Shown here: piece after piece, positions 1-5,080 of the stretch
Layout of the letters: each line of letters begins with the position of its first letter
How positions within the stretch are numbered: position 1 is the stretch's first letter
Origin: an uncultured Campylobacter sp.
Lineage (GTDB): Bacteria > Campylobacterota > Campylobacteria > Campylobacterales > Campylobacteraceae
Assembly (NCBI RefSeq): GCF_905371695.1
Contig: NZ_CAJPMA010000103.1
Coordinates: 1-5,087, forward strand
Length of the DNA stretch: 5,087 bases
Direction of reading: 5' to 3'
Made by a program: the position numbers and the translations under genes
Notes under the pieces: model-generated
Database searches by the model: none
What the model saw: the letters and a program-made list of their open reading frames with translations, nothing else
What the model was told of the DNA's origin: nothing

Positions 1-424
1 TTGCGGCTATCGTAGCGCCGGTTTTTACGTTGATAAATTCGCCCGTAATATAAGTCGGATTTTTGTTTGTTCCAGTCGCAGGTTCATCGCTACCTACTAT
101 GATAAATTGCTTTCGTAGCTTCTTGTTAAACATCTCGGTAAGCTCTTTTACGCCGTTATCTTGCCCAGCCGCATAAAATAGTTTTAGCTCGGTCTCGCTG
201 TAGCTTACCGCGCCCTGAGACACCGCTACCGCGTCCTCGTCTATACATTGGTATTCGTTCGTAGTACGCGTTTTAGTAAACTCGCCTATCTCCTCTATAA
301 ACGCCACGCGCTTTGCCGACGTTAGCGCAGTTTTTATCTTTGCCGCGTCGCCCAAATCCACGCCCATGTTACAAATATAAAATTTTGTATTTTGGCTATC
401 GGTTACTTTTAGCTCTGCCGCCAT
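1..424 (-). CDS. Phage tail tube protein (major tail protein), 3' part cut by window edge
   Basis: The frame runs open from ATG at 424 to the left edge, giving 141 residues with no stop, so the C-terminus is missing. A good ribosome site (AAGGAG, about 5 nt before the ATG) overlaps the last codons of the tail terminator gene. The protein starts MAAELKVTDSQNTKFYICNM and has the alternating short beta-strand pattern of tail tube subunits: an early segment about recognising the protein's own 'N..V.LG' loop (residues 19-25), a middle segment (about 38-62) rich in T and E, then a helix-like stretch with 'ELTEMFNKKLRKQFIIV' (94-110) followed by strands. No signal peptide or membrane segment is visible. 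In tailed phages this protein polymerises into the tube through which DNA passes. Its place directly after the tail terminator is the usual one. The family call rests on position and fold pattern more than on a signature motif; a tail fibre or sheath protein is less likely. Confidence 0.72.
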   Translation of the reverse strand, partial: MAAELKVTDSQNTKFYICNMGVDLGDAAKIKTALTSAKRVAFIEEIGEFTKTRTTNEYQCIDEDAVAVSQGAVSYSETELKLFYAAGQDNGVKELTEMFNKKLRKQFIIVGSDEPATGTNKNPTYITGEFINVKTGATIAA

Positions 425-426
425 TT

Positions 427-816
427 TCACTCCTTATAAGATTTAAAATAAATAGAAACGGCCACGCCGTAGCGATCGCCGTCAACGCCCAAAATATTAA
501 CGCTCGTCGGAGCGGTAATAAAAACCTCATTTTCTAACTTTATGCCTACTTTAAAAGCTTTTTCGTAAAGCTTCGCGCGCTCTAAAACGTCTTTAACGCC
601 TTTACCCGCGGGATAACGCAAGGTGATTTGAAACACGCCGGCAATTTCCGCAATACTATCATCAATTGCAGCGATGCTTGGTTTGGCGGGTAAAAAATGT
701 AGTTGTTGATAAGGCTCGCCCGCCCTAGGCTTAAACGGCGTGTTTTCAAAAGCCGTATCAATGGCGGGAGTAACAGCTAAAACCGCTTTTTCTAAAGCCT
801 GCCTAATTCGTAGCAT
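427..816 (-). CDS. Phage tail terminator protein (DUF4128-like)
   Basis: A 129-residue protein starting at ATG 816, with AAGGG about 6 nt upstream inside the end of the preceding gene; the two genes overlap by 14 nt. Tail terminators cap the growing tail tube and form the joint to the head. The features that fit are the short length, an N-terminal helix (residues 1-20), a 'TAFENTPFKPRAGEPY' stretch (21-36) where terminators carry an 'F.P..G.PY' segment, a strand with 'GVFQITLRYPAGKG' (60-73) leading into a helix 'DVLERAKLYEKAF' (76-88), then 'VFITAPTSVNILGVDGDRYGVAVSIYF' strands (98-124). The order 'i.P.g.G, helix, I..aP, pv.i.y' is the usual one for DUF4128 and lambda gpU-type terminators. 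The place between the gp10-like gene and the tail tube gene agrees. The tail tube gene begins only 2 nt after its TGA stop. Confidence 0.75.
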   Translation of the reverse strand: MLRIRQALEKAVLAVTPAIDTAFENTPFKPRAGEPYQQLHFLPAKPSIAAIDDSIAEIAGVFQITLRYPAGKGVKDVLERAKLYEKAFKVGIKLENEVFITAPTSVNILGVDGDRYGVAVSIYFKSYKE

Positions 817-1195
817 TAGCCGCCCTTTTTACGATTTGTTTCCAACGGATAGCATTGCGCCTTACCATACCTTGCGGGGCCTTTACCTTACTCCACCCCT
901 CAAATTCTATACGAAAAGCATAGGGTAGGTTATTTGTAAAATAAAAGGTTTTATCTAGCGTTAGCTCGCTATTTGCAAAGCTTTCCGCACGATCTCCGGC
1001 TTCGTTTGCGGTCGCTTCTGCCGTTTGTTCGCTAGCCGCGCCCACGCTAGGAAACCAATTATTTTTAAGCCTGCCCGTATCTACCGGAGTATCGCTGATG
1101 ATGTCCGAGGTTAGGTCTATGATTGATTTTTTAAAGATTTTTAGCGCTTTTTCTTGCGCCTTTGCACTAAAATTCTCTATCTGTCTATCAATCAT
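803..1195 (-). CDS. HK97 gp10-like neck / tail completion protein
   Basis: A 130-residue protein. ATG at 1195 is chosen because it forms an ATGA overlap with the stop of the preceding gene and has GGAG 7 nt upstream; the longer open frame back to 1243 would add 16 unlikely residues (MGRRGRGATS...) inside that gene. The diagnostic signature is 'DIISDTPVDTGRLKNNW' (residues 31-47), the 'tPVdTG.L...w' block of the HK97 gp10 family, followed by 'FTNNLPYAFRIEFEG' (86-100), the family's 'v.n..pYa..iE.G' block, and 'APQGMVR' (106-112), the usual 'a..gm.r' ending. In siphoviruses such proteins join head and tail or complete the tail. The N-terminus (1-30) is a predicted helix rich in K and E. An alanine- and glutamate-rich spacer (52-72) separates the two blocks. 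This is one of the surest family calls in the window. Confidence 0.88.
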   Translation of the reverse strand: MIDRQIENFSAKAQEKALKIFKKSIIDLTSDIISDTPVDTGRLKNNWFPSVGAASEQTAEATANEAGDRAESFANSELTLDKTFYFTNNLPYAFRIEFEGWSKVKAPQGMVRRNAIRWKQIVKRAANATN

Positions 1196-1557
1196 TTTGC
1201 AACTCCGATTAGTTGATGTAGCGCCACGTCCTCGCCGCCCCATACCGCGTCGTTGTATTTGATAGTATAGGCACAGTGAGGAAACTCTATCACGTCGTTA
1301 TTTTGCGGCATAAAAGGCAAAGATTTAGAGGCTATCAAAATCACGTTATCGCCCTCGTTTAACAAGTTTTTTTCTATTAAATTTGAGTAGCTTTTCGCGC
1401 TATCGATATACGCCTTTACTTTGTATTCGCTTATATGTTCGGTCATTCCGCCCGTTTCGGGGTCGTAAATTTGCCCGCTTTTGCGCTTATACGTGCCTAC
1501 TTTGCCGAATTTTTCAAGCAATTTAAACGCCGTATTTTTTGCCTTTTCGTTTAGCAT
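1192..1557 (-). CDS. Putative head-tail adaptor / head closure (stopper) protein
   Basis: A 121-residue protein starting at ATG 1557, overlapping the connector gene by 7 nt; GAGG lies about 8 nt upstream. It ends with TGA in an ATGA overlap with the gp10-like gene. An N-terminal helix 'AFKLLEKFGK' (10-19) leads to a strand and a 'SGQIYDPETGGM' turn (27-38). That 'g.yDP.TG' motif is common in small neck proteins that plug the connector after packaging. Beta-rich segments follow ('YKVKAYI' 45-51, 'GDNVILIAS' 69-77, 'NDVIEFPHCAYTIKYNDAVWGGEDVALHQLIGV' 87-119), consistent with the small barrel of head-closure proteins such as SPP1 gp16. Role is inferred from position (connector, then this, then gp10-like) and the motif; sequence alone does not prove it. 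No cysteine cluster, signal peptide or membrane span is present (a single Cys at 95). Confidence 0.6.
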   Translation of the reverse strand: MLNEKAKNTAFKLLEKFGKVGTYKRKSGQIYDPETGGMTEHISEYKVKAYIDSAKSYSNLIEKNLLNEGDNVILIASKSLPFMPQNNDVIEFPHCAYTIKYNDAVWGGEDVALHQLIGVAK

Positions 1558-2018
1558 CGCTCTAGCCTCATTACCATTGTGCTTGCAGATTTTAAAAACG
1601 GCTTTAAAAGGCTAGCTACGTAAGCGTATTTGGTGGCAGGGTCTGTATTTTGTGCGTATTCCACCTCGATGCTACCTACTTTTTCTTTGGTGGTTAGTCG
1701 CTCAATGTCGCTCATTAACTCGCCCGCGTTTGCCCTTATAGCCAGCTCGCACACGGCGGATTTAAATTTAGCGGGCATACCAAACGGCGAGCGAGGGAAG
1801 CTCAAAGTCTGATCCGCTTTTAGCTTCTCGCCTTGCCATTTGTCGAAATATACCGCCTCTAAATAATCCGTCGCCTTGATAATAGTCGCCTCTTTGACTG
1901 CATTATCTAACCCTGCCCACGTTTGATTGCCGCGTGCCGAAAAATACTCATCGGCAAACTCTACCGAAACGTAAGCGTTAGCATTAGATAGTCCCGTGCC
2001 GTTCTCGACGATTAGCAT
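1551..2018 (-). CDS. Head-tail connector protein, DnaT-like ssDNA-binding family (DnaT_2)
   Basis: A 155-residue protein that starts at ATG 2018 in a TAATG overlap with the stop of the 65-residue gene; AAGGGCGA serves as a modest ribosome site, so translational coupling is likely. The N-terminus 'VENGTGLSNANAYVSVEFADEYFSARGN' (4-31) is the hallmark of the phage family annotated as putative DnaT-like ssDNA-binding protein: 'vE.GtG..nAnsYvs...Ad.Yf..RGn'. It is followed by 'W' (34), 'KEATIIKATDYLE' (42-54) and 'W.GEKL....TLSFPRS' (61-77), also family traits. The remainder is helical with a 'PATKYAYVASLLKPFL' end (127-142). Despite the family name, this class sits in the neck gene cluster and is thought to act as the adaptor ring below the portal (gp6/gp15-like). 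Calling it a connector rather than a replication protein follows from this context. Confidence 0.8.
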   Translation of the reverse strand: MLIVENGTGLSNANAYVSVEFADEYFSARGNQTWAGLDNAVKEATIIKATDYLEAVYFDKWQGEKLKADQTLSFPRSPFGMPAKFKSAVCELAIRANAGELMSDIERLTTKEKVGSIEVEYAQNTDPATKYAYVASLLKPFLKSASTMVMRLERC

Positions 2019-2215
2019 TATTCGCCCTTGTCGTCTTTCTTTGTCTTTTTCGGCTTCGCTTCGTCGCCTTTTAGCGTCAGCTCGGGCGGATCTTTTACCC
2101 CGTCGCCCGCATCAAATTTAGCGTCTATGATTGTTAGCCCTCGCTCTTTGGCTAGGGCTTTAACATCCTCGTTATACTGAAACGTCGGGAATTCTACATA
2201 CCAAATTTTAGACAT
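2018..2215 (-). CDS. Small hypothetical virion-region protein (65 aa)
   Basis: A 65-residue gene between the capsid and connector genes. It has the best ribosome site in the window, an almost complete anti-SD match with 4 nt before the ATG, and it ends in a TAATG overlap with the connector gene. I do not recognise the family. Residues 1-36 look like a compact alpha-beta unit: a strand 'KIWYVEFPTF' (3-12), a helix 'NEDVKALAKERG' (15-26) and a strand 'LTIIDAKF' (27-34). The second half is a charged tail with many K, D and E residues ('EAKPKKTKKDDKGE', 52-65) and is probably disordered. No signal peptide, Cys or membrane span is seen. Small genes just after the capsid gene often encode a head decoration or minor neck protein, but nothing in the sequence decides this. 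Confidence 0.7.
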   Translation of the reverse strand: MSKIWYVEFPTFQYNEDVKALAKERGLTIIDAKFDAGDGVKDPPELTLKGDEAKPKKTKKDDKGE

Positions 2216-2218
2216 TTT

Positions 2219-2229
2219 TCACCTCCTAA
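2219..2229 (-). promoter_or_regulatory. Near-consensus Shine-Dalgarno for the 65-aa gene
   Basis: Read on the minus strand this is TTAGGAGGTGA, matching the 16S anti-SD complement TAAGGAGGTGA at 10 of 11 bases, followed by AAAA and ATG. The TAG stop of the capsid gene lies inside it. It is clearly stronger than the ribosome sites of the neighbouring genes and suggests high translation of the small protein. Confidence 0.75.
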
Positions 2230-3197
2230 TTCTTAGCCGCGTCGCCTATTAGTAGCACGCCCGCGGTATCTTTATCGCTAGCCGCGATCTTATCCCAGTT
2301 CGTGCCGGTGCCTAGTTTTGCGTTATCCGGGCTTTTGCCGCCGTTTGCCGTGTCCCAAGAATAGCCTTTGAGCGATAGCCCAAATGTATAATCAGCCTGA
2401 TAGGTCGTTTCTATGCGCTCTTTGCCGTTGTTGGTCTGAATATTCGTGATTAGATCGCCCGCGTCGCTTACTATCGCGGCTCCGGTAGTTAGGCTTAAAA
2501 CATAGTCTTTATTCGGTGTTCCCGCTTTATACAGAGCCGGCGCATCCGTTACTACTACGCGGCGACCCAAAATCTCAACAACGAGCACGTTTTCAGCCTT
2601 AAATAGCTGTGCGGCGTTTGCTAAATTTTGCCCGATTAGCTTATGAAATACCGCGCCTCTCATTATATTAGCCGTTATGGCCGCGCTTCTATCGCCGAAT
2701 TTAGCATACGCGTTGTTTAGGTTGGCTTGGTTTATGCCGCCGCTCGCGCTTACGTCGTTTACTACGCCGGCGTTATTGCCGATAGCCCCTACGAGCGCGG
2801 AGATAGCCGTATTTAGCATATCGCTTATCATCGCCTCGCTCATATTTCTTGAAATCACTTCAAGAGCTACGGACGGGTCTTTTTTTATCCACGTTAGCTG
2901 CCCCGGCTCAAACACTACCGGGCCAAATCCCCCCGCTACTTTAACGGCGTTATCTTGCTCTTGTCTTAGGGTCGTAGCCGTAGCCGCCGCGTTTGCCGCG
3001 TATCTATCTACCCTGCGCTGTGCGGAGTGGATGCCTCTAAAAAAGCTCTCTTGCATAAAATCGCCGTCTATGCCCTGCGCGTTTAGAATTATCGTGCCGC
3101 CGCTAGCCGCGTTAAATTTCTCGATGTCTTGACTTAGCGTCTCGATCGTAGTGCCTGCTAGGTATTCGGAAAATACCTTCATGTCGCTTAGTGCCAT
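2226..3197 (-). CDS. Major capsid protein (HK97-fold coat protein)
   Basis: A 323-residue protein starting at ATG 3197, with AAAGGA about 8 nt upstream, inside the end of the scaffold gene. It forms the icosahedral shell. The sequence fits the coat-protein group that begins 'ALSDmkVFSEYl...t.E.L.Q.ie.FNaAs.G.I.L' (residues 2-38). Next come 'GDFMQESFF' (45-53), an arginine-rich segment with 'RRVDRYA' (61-67), then 'VKVAGGFGPVVFEPGQLTWIKKDP' (85-108), where these proteins have a 'dpgq..wi..nP' block. Helices follow: 'EVISRNMSEAMISDMLNTAISALVGAI' (113-139) as a spine-helix candidate and 'RSAAITANIMRGAVFHKLIGQNL' (170-192). 'VLVVEILGRRVVVTDAPAL' (204-222) is typical of the A-domain, and the C-terminal part is rich in T, G and N. 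The length is normal, and the scaffold gene directly upstream supports the call. No N-terminal protease-cleaved delta domain is apparent, which fits a separate scaffold. Confidence 0.87.
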   Translation of the reverse strand: MALSDMKVFSEYLAGTTIETLSQDIEKFNAASGGTIILNAQGIDGDFMQESFFRGIHSAQRRVDRYAANAAATATTLRQEQDNAVKVAGGFGPVVFEPGQLTWIKKDPSVALEVISRNMSEAMISDMLNTAISALVGAIGNNAGVVNDVSASGGINQANLNNAYAKFGDRSAAITANIMRGAVFHKLIGQNLANAAQLFKAENVLVVEILGRRVVVTDAPALYKAGTPNKDYVLSLTTGAAIVSDAGDLITNIQTNNGKERIETTYQADYTFGLSLKGYSWDTANGGKSPDNAKLGTGTNWDKIAASDKDTAGVLLIGDAAKN

Positions 3198-3201
3198 ATT
3201 T

Positions 3202-3792
3202 TCATTCCTTTAAATTAAATTTCTCTTTTATCGCGACTATTCGCTCCTCGCGAGTGCCGCCCCATTTAGCGCCGATATTTACGTTACCGCCGCCTCCGCT
3301 AGCTCCTCCGCCTTGACCCTGAGGCGCGGCTATAAAAGCTTTACCGTCTTTTTGCGCCCATTCGCTCACGAATTCGCTTATAGGCTTATCCGCGATATAC
3401 GCTTTTAGCTCGCCCTTGTCGTCTTTTAGGCTGGCATTACCGCGCAAAAGAGCTTTGGCCGCTTCTAAAAACTCCGCCTTTACGCCCGCTTTTGCGAGAT
3501 TATCGCTTAGCCCTGCGTCGATTAGATACTTATTTAGCGAGCCGTTAGCGTTGGCTAGATCGGCGTTTAGCTTTTTCGTATCGGTATCGTATTTTTTAGC
3601 GAGCTTGTCGTTCTCTGCTTTTAGTTCGTCGTATTTAGCTTCAAGCTCGGCGTATTTCTCAGCTTCCACCGCGTCGCTATTTTTAGCTTTTAACTTTTTT
3701 ACCTCGCCTAAAAGCTCCTTATTTTTAGCGTTCATCGCTTCTTTTTCGGCTTGCAAATCACTGACTTGCTTTTTTAGCTCCTCAATATCCAT
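3202..3792 (-). CDS. Capsid scaffolding protein (phage GP20-like minor structural protein)
   Basis: A 196-residue protein starting at ATG 3792, chosen over an in-frame GTG at 3804 because that GTG lies within the ribosome site GGAGGA. Residues 1 to about 85 are a long charged coiled coil (heptad L/V/A among K, E and D), typical of scaffolds that nucleate procapsids. Then comes the conserved 'LIDAGLSDNLAKAGVKAEFLEAAKALL' (90-116), matching the 'L.daGl.dnL..agV...l..AA.aLL' block of the GP20 or capsid-assembly group, followed by 'PISEFVSEWAQKDGKAFIAAP' (137-157), the equally typical 'p..e.v..Wa...Gk.fvaa'. A glycine-rich linker (158-169) and a basic C-terminal helix (about 180-196) end the protein; in known scaffolds the C-terminus binds coat protein. 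It ends 4 nt before the capsid gene. There is no Ser-His-Asp protease domain, so it is a pure scaffold. Confidence 0.87.
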   Translation of the reverse strand: MDIEELKKQVSDLQAEKEAMNAKNKELLGEVKKLKAKNSDAVEAEKYAELEAKYDELKAENDKLAKKYDTDTKKLNADLANANGSLNKYLIDAGLSDNLAKAGVKAEFLEAAKALLRGNASLKDDKGELKAYIADKPISEFVSEWAQKDGKAFIAAPQGQGGGASGGGGNVNIGAKWGGTREERIVAIKEKFNLKE

Positions 3793-3796
3793 TTCG

Positions 3797-3802
3797 TCCT
3801 CC
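3797..3802 (-). promoter_or_regulatory. Shine-Dalgarno that fixes the scaffold start
   Basis: GGAGGA on the minus strand stands 4 nt before ATG 3792. The alternative GTG at 3804 overlaps this element and has no comparable ribosome site upstream, so the shorter protein is the better model. Confidence 0.72.
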
Positions 3803-3879
3803 ACGAGAGTTAAATTTAAGGCACGGCCTTTGATAGAATAGTAACTTAAATTTTAAATGGGGTTGGTTTGGTAAAAATA

Positions 3880-3888
3880 TGGTATAAT
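3880..3888 (+). promoter_or_regulatory. Extended -10 promoter driving the tRNA-like RNA
   Basis: The plus strand reads TGGTATAAT: a perfect TATAAT hexamer (3883-3888) with the extended-10 TGn just upstream. No good -35 is seen at 16-18 nt; a weak TTGGTT at 3863-3868 is only 14 nt away. Campylobacter sigma-70 promoters usually lack a -35. Transcription would begin near 3895, one or two bases before the 11-bp stem of the RNA, so start site and fold match closely. It faces against the structural operon. Confidence 0.7.
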
Positions 3889-3900
3889 AAGAGTATCAAA

Positions 3901-3974
3901 GCGATAATGCCTCAGTGGGTCAGAGGAGGAGGCGCAAGCCTCGTTATGATTGGGTTCGACTCCCTTTTATCGCT
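3901..3974 (+). ncRNA. tRNA-like RNA without an anticodon loop (degenerate tRNA or new small RNA)
   Basis: The 74-nt element has the exact length and layout of a tRNA. The acceptor stem is GCGATAA (3901-3907) with TTATCGC (3967-3973); TG follows as positions 8-9. The D-stem CCTC/GAGG (3910-3913, 3923-3926) encloses the canonical loop AGTGGGTCA. The T-loop TTCGACT (3955-3961) sits on a stem with three G-C pairs and two U-U mismatches. In the anticodon position there is instead a perfect hairpin GAGGC-GCAA-GCCTC (3929-3942) with a GNRA tetraloop. A standard 7-nt loop would read CGCAAGC, lacking U33, on an unpaired stem, so decoding is unlikely. The outer stem extends to 11 bp (3897-3907 with 3967-3977). 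No CCA is encoded. An extended -10 lies just upstream and a short T-run downstream. The 3' half (3944-3974) is antisense to the end of the MuF gene. It could be a decayed tRNA, a tRNA mimic, or a regulatory RNA. Confidence 0.62.
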
Positions 3975-4978
3975 TTGTATCTTTTTATCGTCTGCGTTTT
4001 TGTTTTTCCATAAGTTTGCAATATGCCCTTTTTAGTAAAATACGCATAACACAACTCGTTATCGCTTTCCCAAAAGAAATTTATCGTATCATTGCCCATT
4101 TCGTCCTTGCCGTAATATAAATTATCCTCGGTCAAATTTAACGGCATATCAAAAAACTGCTGGGCGCTTAACGCATTGCCGTCTTTTATCTTTTTTAGCC
4201 TCATTCCGTGTAGTAGCTCTCTTTGTGTTGCTACCTTGAGTTTCCCGTCTGTTTCTATGCCTTGCGCCTTTAGTTTGCTTATCGTTCTCGGGCTTAGCGT
4301 GGCTAGGGTTAGCGGCTCTTTTAACGGCGGTCTGTACCCGGCTTTCGTAAAATCTACATCCGCAAACATAGATTTTAATTTATTGCTCGCTCTAATCCTA
4401 GCGCCTAAACTGCTTAAATCGCTTAAATTTACACTCCGTCCCTGCTGCGTTATTAAATCGCGCATAGTGATCTTGCCTTGCATAAATAGCTCGGCTCTGC
4501 CTTTGCCTAGCGTCTTTTCTATCACTTCGGGGCTTTGGGTTTTTAACCAATCGTCAAACGTCATATCCTGCGGCACGTAGCCGTTCATGCTTGACCTTGT
4601 GCGACCGCTTGCTTCGCCCATTCCCTCGACGCCTAGTTCATCCCAACTTTTAGTTACGGGTATTATGGTGCTACGGCAATTAAAATGAGTATTTACGCGC
4701 GGTTTGCGAAACGGGAAGTCGTGCCCGATAGGCTTGTAGTCTTTATCCCAGATTAGCCCGTCGTAGGCTCTGCATAGTTCTGACGTGCGAGTATCTAGCG
4801 TGGCTTGATATTTGTAACATTTTATGACGTCGTCGTTTGCCTCAAAAAAGGCTTGACGGATCTCGCTTACTATTGCGCCCGCTCCGGTTAATGCTATCGA
4901 CGTCGCGTCGCGTTTATTTTTTTGTAAAGCCTGCGCTATCCTTTGGGCTAACATCGGCGTAGTTTCGCCTAGGCTCAC
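3944..4978 (-). CDS. MuF-type phage head morphogenesis protein with C-terminal nuclease-like domain
   Basis: The open frame from GTG 4978 gives 344 residues. The core is the MuF (phage SPP1 gp7-like) minor head domain: helices at 8-50, then 'TLDTRTSELCRAYDG' (60-74), the 'TLD.RTs..C...dG' signature, and 'PRVNTHFNCRSTIIPV' (93-108), the 'P..H.nCRs...P' signature (H98, C101). 'MNGYVP', a 'WL' pair and 'LGKGRAELFMQGKI' (131-170) are standard MuF tail elements. Residues about 222-330 form an extra domain with 'QRELLHGMRLKKIKDGNALSA' (252-272), 'MPLNL' and a strand-rich end. This resembles PBECR nucleases (Phage-Barnase-EndoU-ColicinE5/D-RelE-like) fused to MuF proteins, with H257 a catalytic candidate; no HMM was run. 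MuF proteins enter the capsid with the portal and such domains may be delivered to the host. The GTG has no good ribosome site and family-like sequence continues upstream, so the true N-terminus is unclear. The last ten residues are read through the antisense of the tRNA-like RNA. Confidence 0.8.
   Translation of the reverse strand: MSLGETTPMLAQRIAQALQKNKRDATSIALTGAGAIVSEIRQAFFEANDDVIKCYKYQATLDTRTSELCRAYDGLIWDKDYKPIGHDFPFRKPRVNTHFNCRSTIIPVTKSWDELGVEGMGEASGRTRSSMNGYVPQDMTFDDWLKTQSPEVIEKTLGKGRAELFMQGKITMRDLITQQGRSVNLSDLSSLGARIRASNKLKSMFADVDFTKAGYRPPLKEPLTLATLSPRTISKLKAQGIETDGKLKVATQRELLHGMRLKKIKDGNALSAQQFFDMPLNLTEDNLYYGKDEMGNDTINFFWESDNELCYAYFTKKGILQTYGKTKTQTIKRYKAIKGSRTQS
3967..3986 (+). terminator. 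Possible Rho-independent end of the tRNA-like RNA
   Basis: The 3' strand of the 11-bp outer stem (3967-3977) is followed after TATC by five T residues (3982-3986). A stem followed closely by a T-run could stop transcription, giving an RNA of about 90 nt. The stem closes a multi-arm fold rather than a simple hairpin and the T-run is short and 4 nt away, so the call is weak. Confidence 0.3.
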
Positions 4979-5080
4979 GCCTATTTTCAGCTCGCGCTCT
5001 AATCGCTTTTTCTGATCGGCGTTTAAGCCGTTATTCCAAGCTTTAACGCTAGCGCAAAACGAGCAAGACCATCTACTAGA
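4979..5080 (-). other. Probable coding remnant: upstream N-terminal part of the MuF gene, frame disrupted
   Basis: The MuF frame stays open back to a TAG at 5083-5081 but holds no ATG, GTG or TTG. Residues nearest the GTG ('LNADQKKRLERELKIG', about 5026-4979) look like the normal helical MuF segment before 'VSLGE'. Further upstream the frame turns unlikely (SSRWSCSFCAS). There the frame offset by one base reads 'SLVDGLARFALALKLG' from the window edge and stops at TAA 5025-5023. One lost base near 5045-5060 would join the two. The alternative is that this second frame is the end of an upstream gene, such as the portal, and the MuF gene simply starts at GTG 4978. Confidence 0.45.

Noticed and set aside
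313..537. Plus-strand open frame of 74 residues
   Set aside because: It spans the antisense of two supported genes (tail tube and terminator) with no start signals.
803..1243. Longer start for the gp10-like gene at 1243
   Set aside because: It would overlap the previous gene by 52 nt with an atypical MGRRGRG start. ATG 1195 has a ribosome site and an ATGA coupling overlap.
2677..3132. Plus-strand open frame of 151 residues
   Set aside because: It is antisense to the capsid gene, has an alanine-, serine- and leucine-rich shadow composition and no ribosome site or family resemblance.
3793..3804. GTG 3804 as the scaffold start
   Set aside because: The codon overlaps the Shine-Dalgarno of ATG 3792, which is the better start.
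3416..3841. Plus-strand open frame of 141 residues rich in Ser, Phe and Leu
   Set aside because: It is the mirror of the lysine- and glutamate-rich coiled coil of the scaffold; the hydrophobic look is a by-product and not a membrane protein.
3805..3900. Minus-strand promoter for the scaffold and capsid genes
   Set aside because: The AT-rich spacer offers only imperfect -10 words such as TATTCT. None stands out enough to call, and readthrough from the MuF gene suffices.
3928..3944. Standard tRNA anticodon arm, read as anticodon CAA (Leu)
   Set aside because: In the canonical register the 5-bp stem has at most one Watson-Crick and two wobble pairs, and position 33 is G instead of U. The alternative GAGGC/GCCTC hairpin is perfect, so no isotype is assigned.
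3901..3974. tRNA remnant as a phage attachment site
   Set aside because: It lies inside the structural operon with virion genes on both sides, and no integrase or direct repeat is seen nearby, so it is not a prophage boundary.
4176..4580. Plus-strand open frame of 134 residues
   Set aside because: It is antisense to the well-supported MuF coding region and resembles no known protein.
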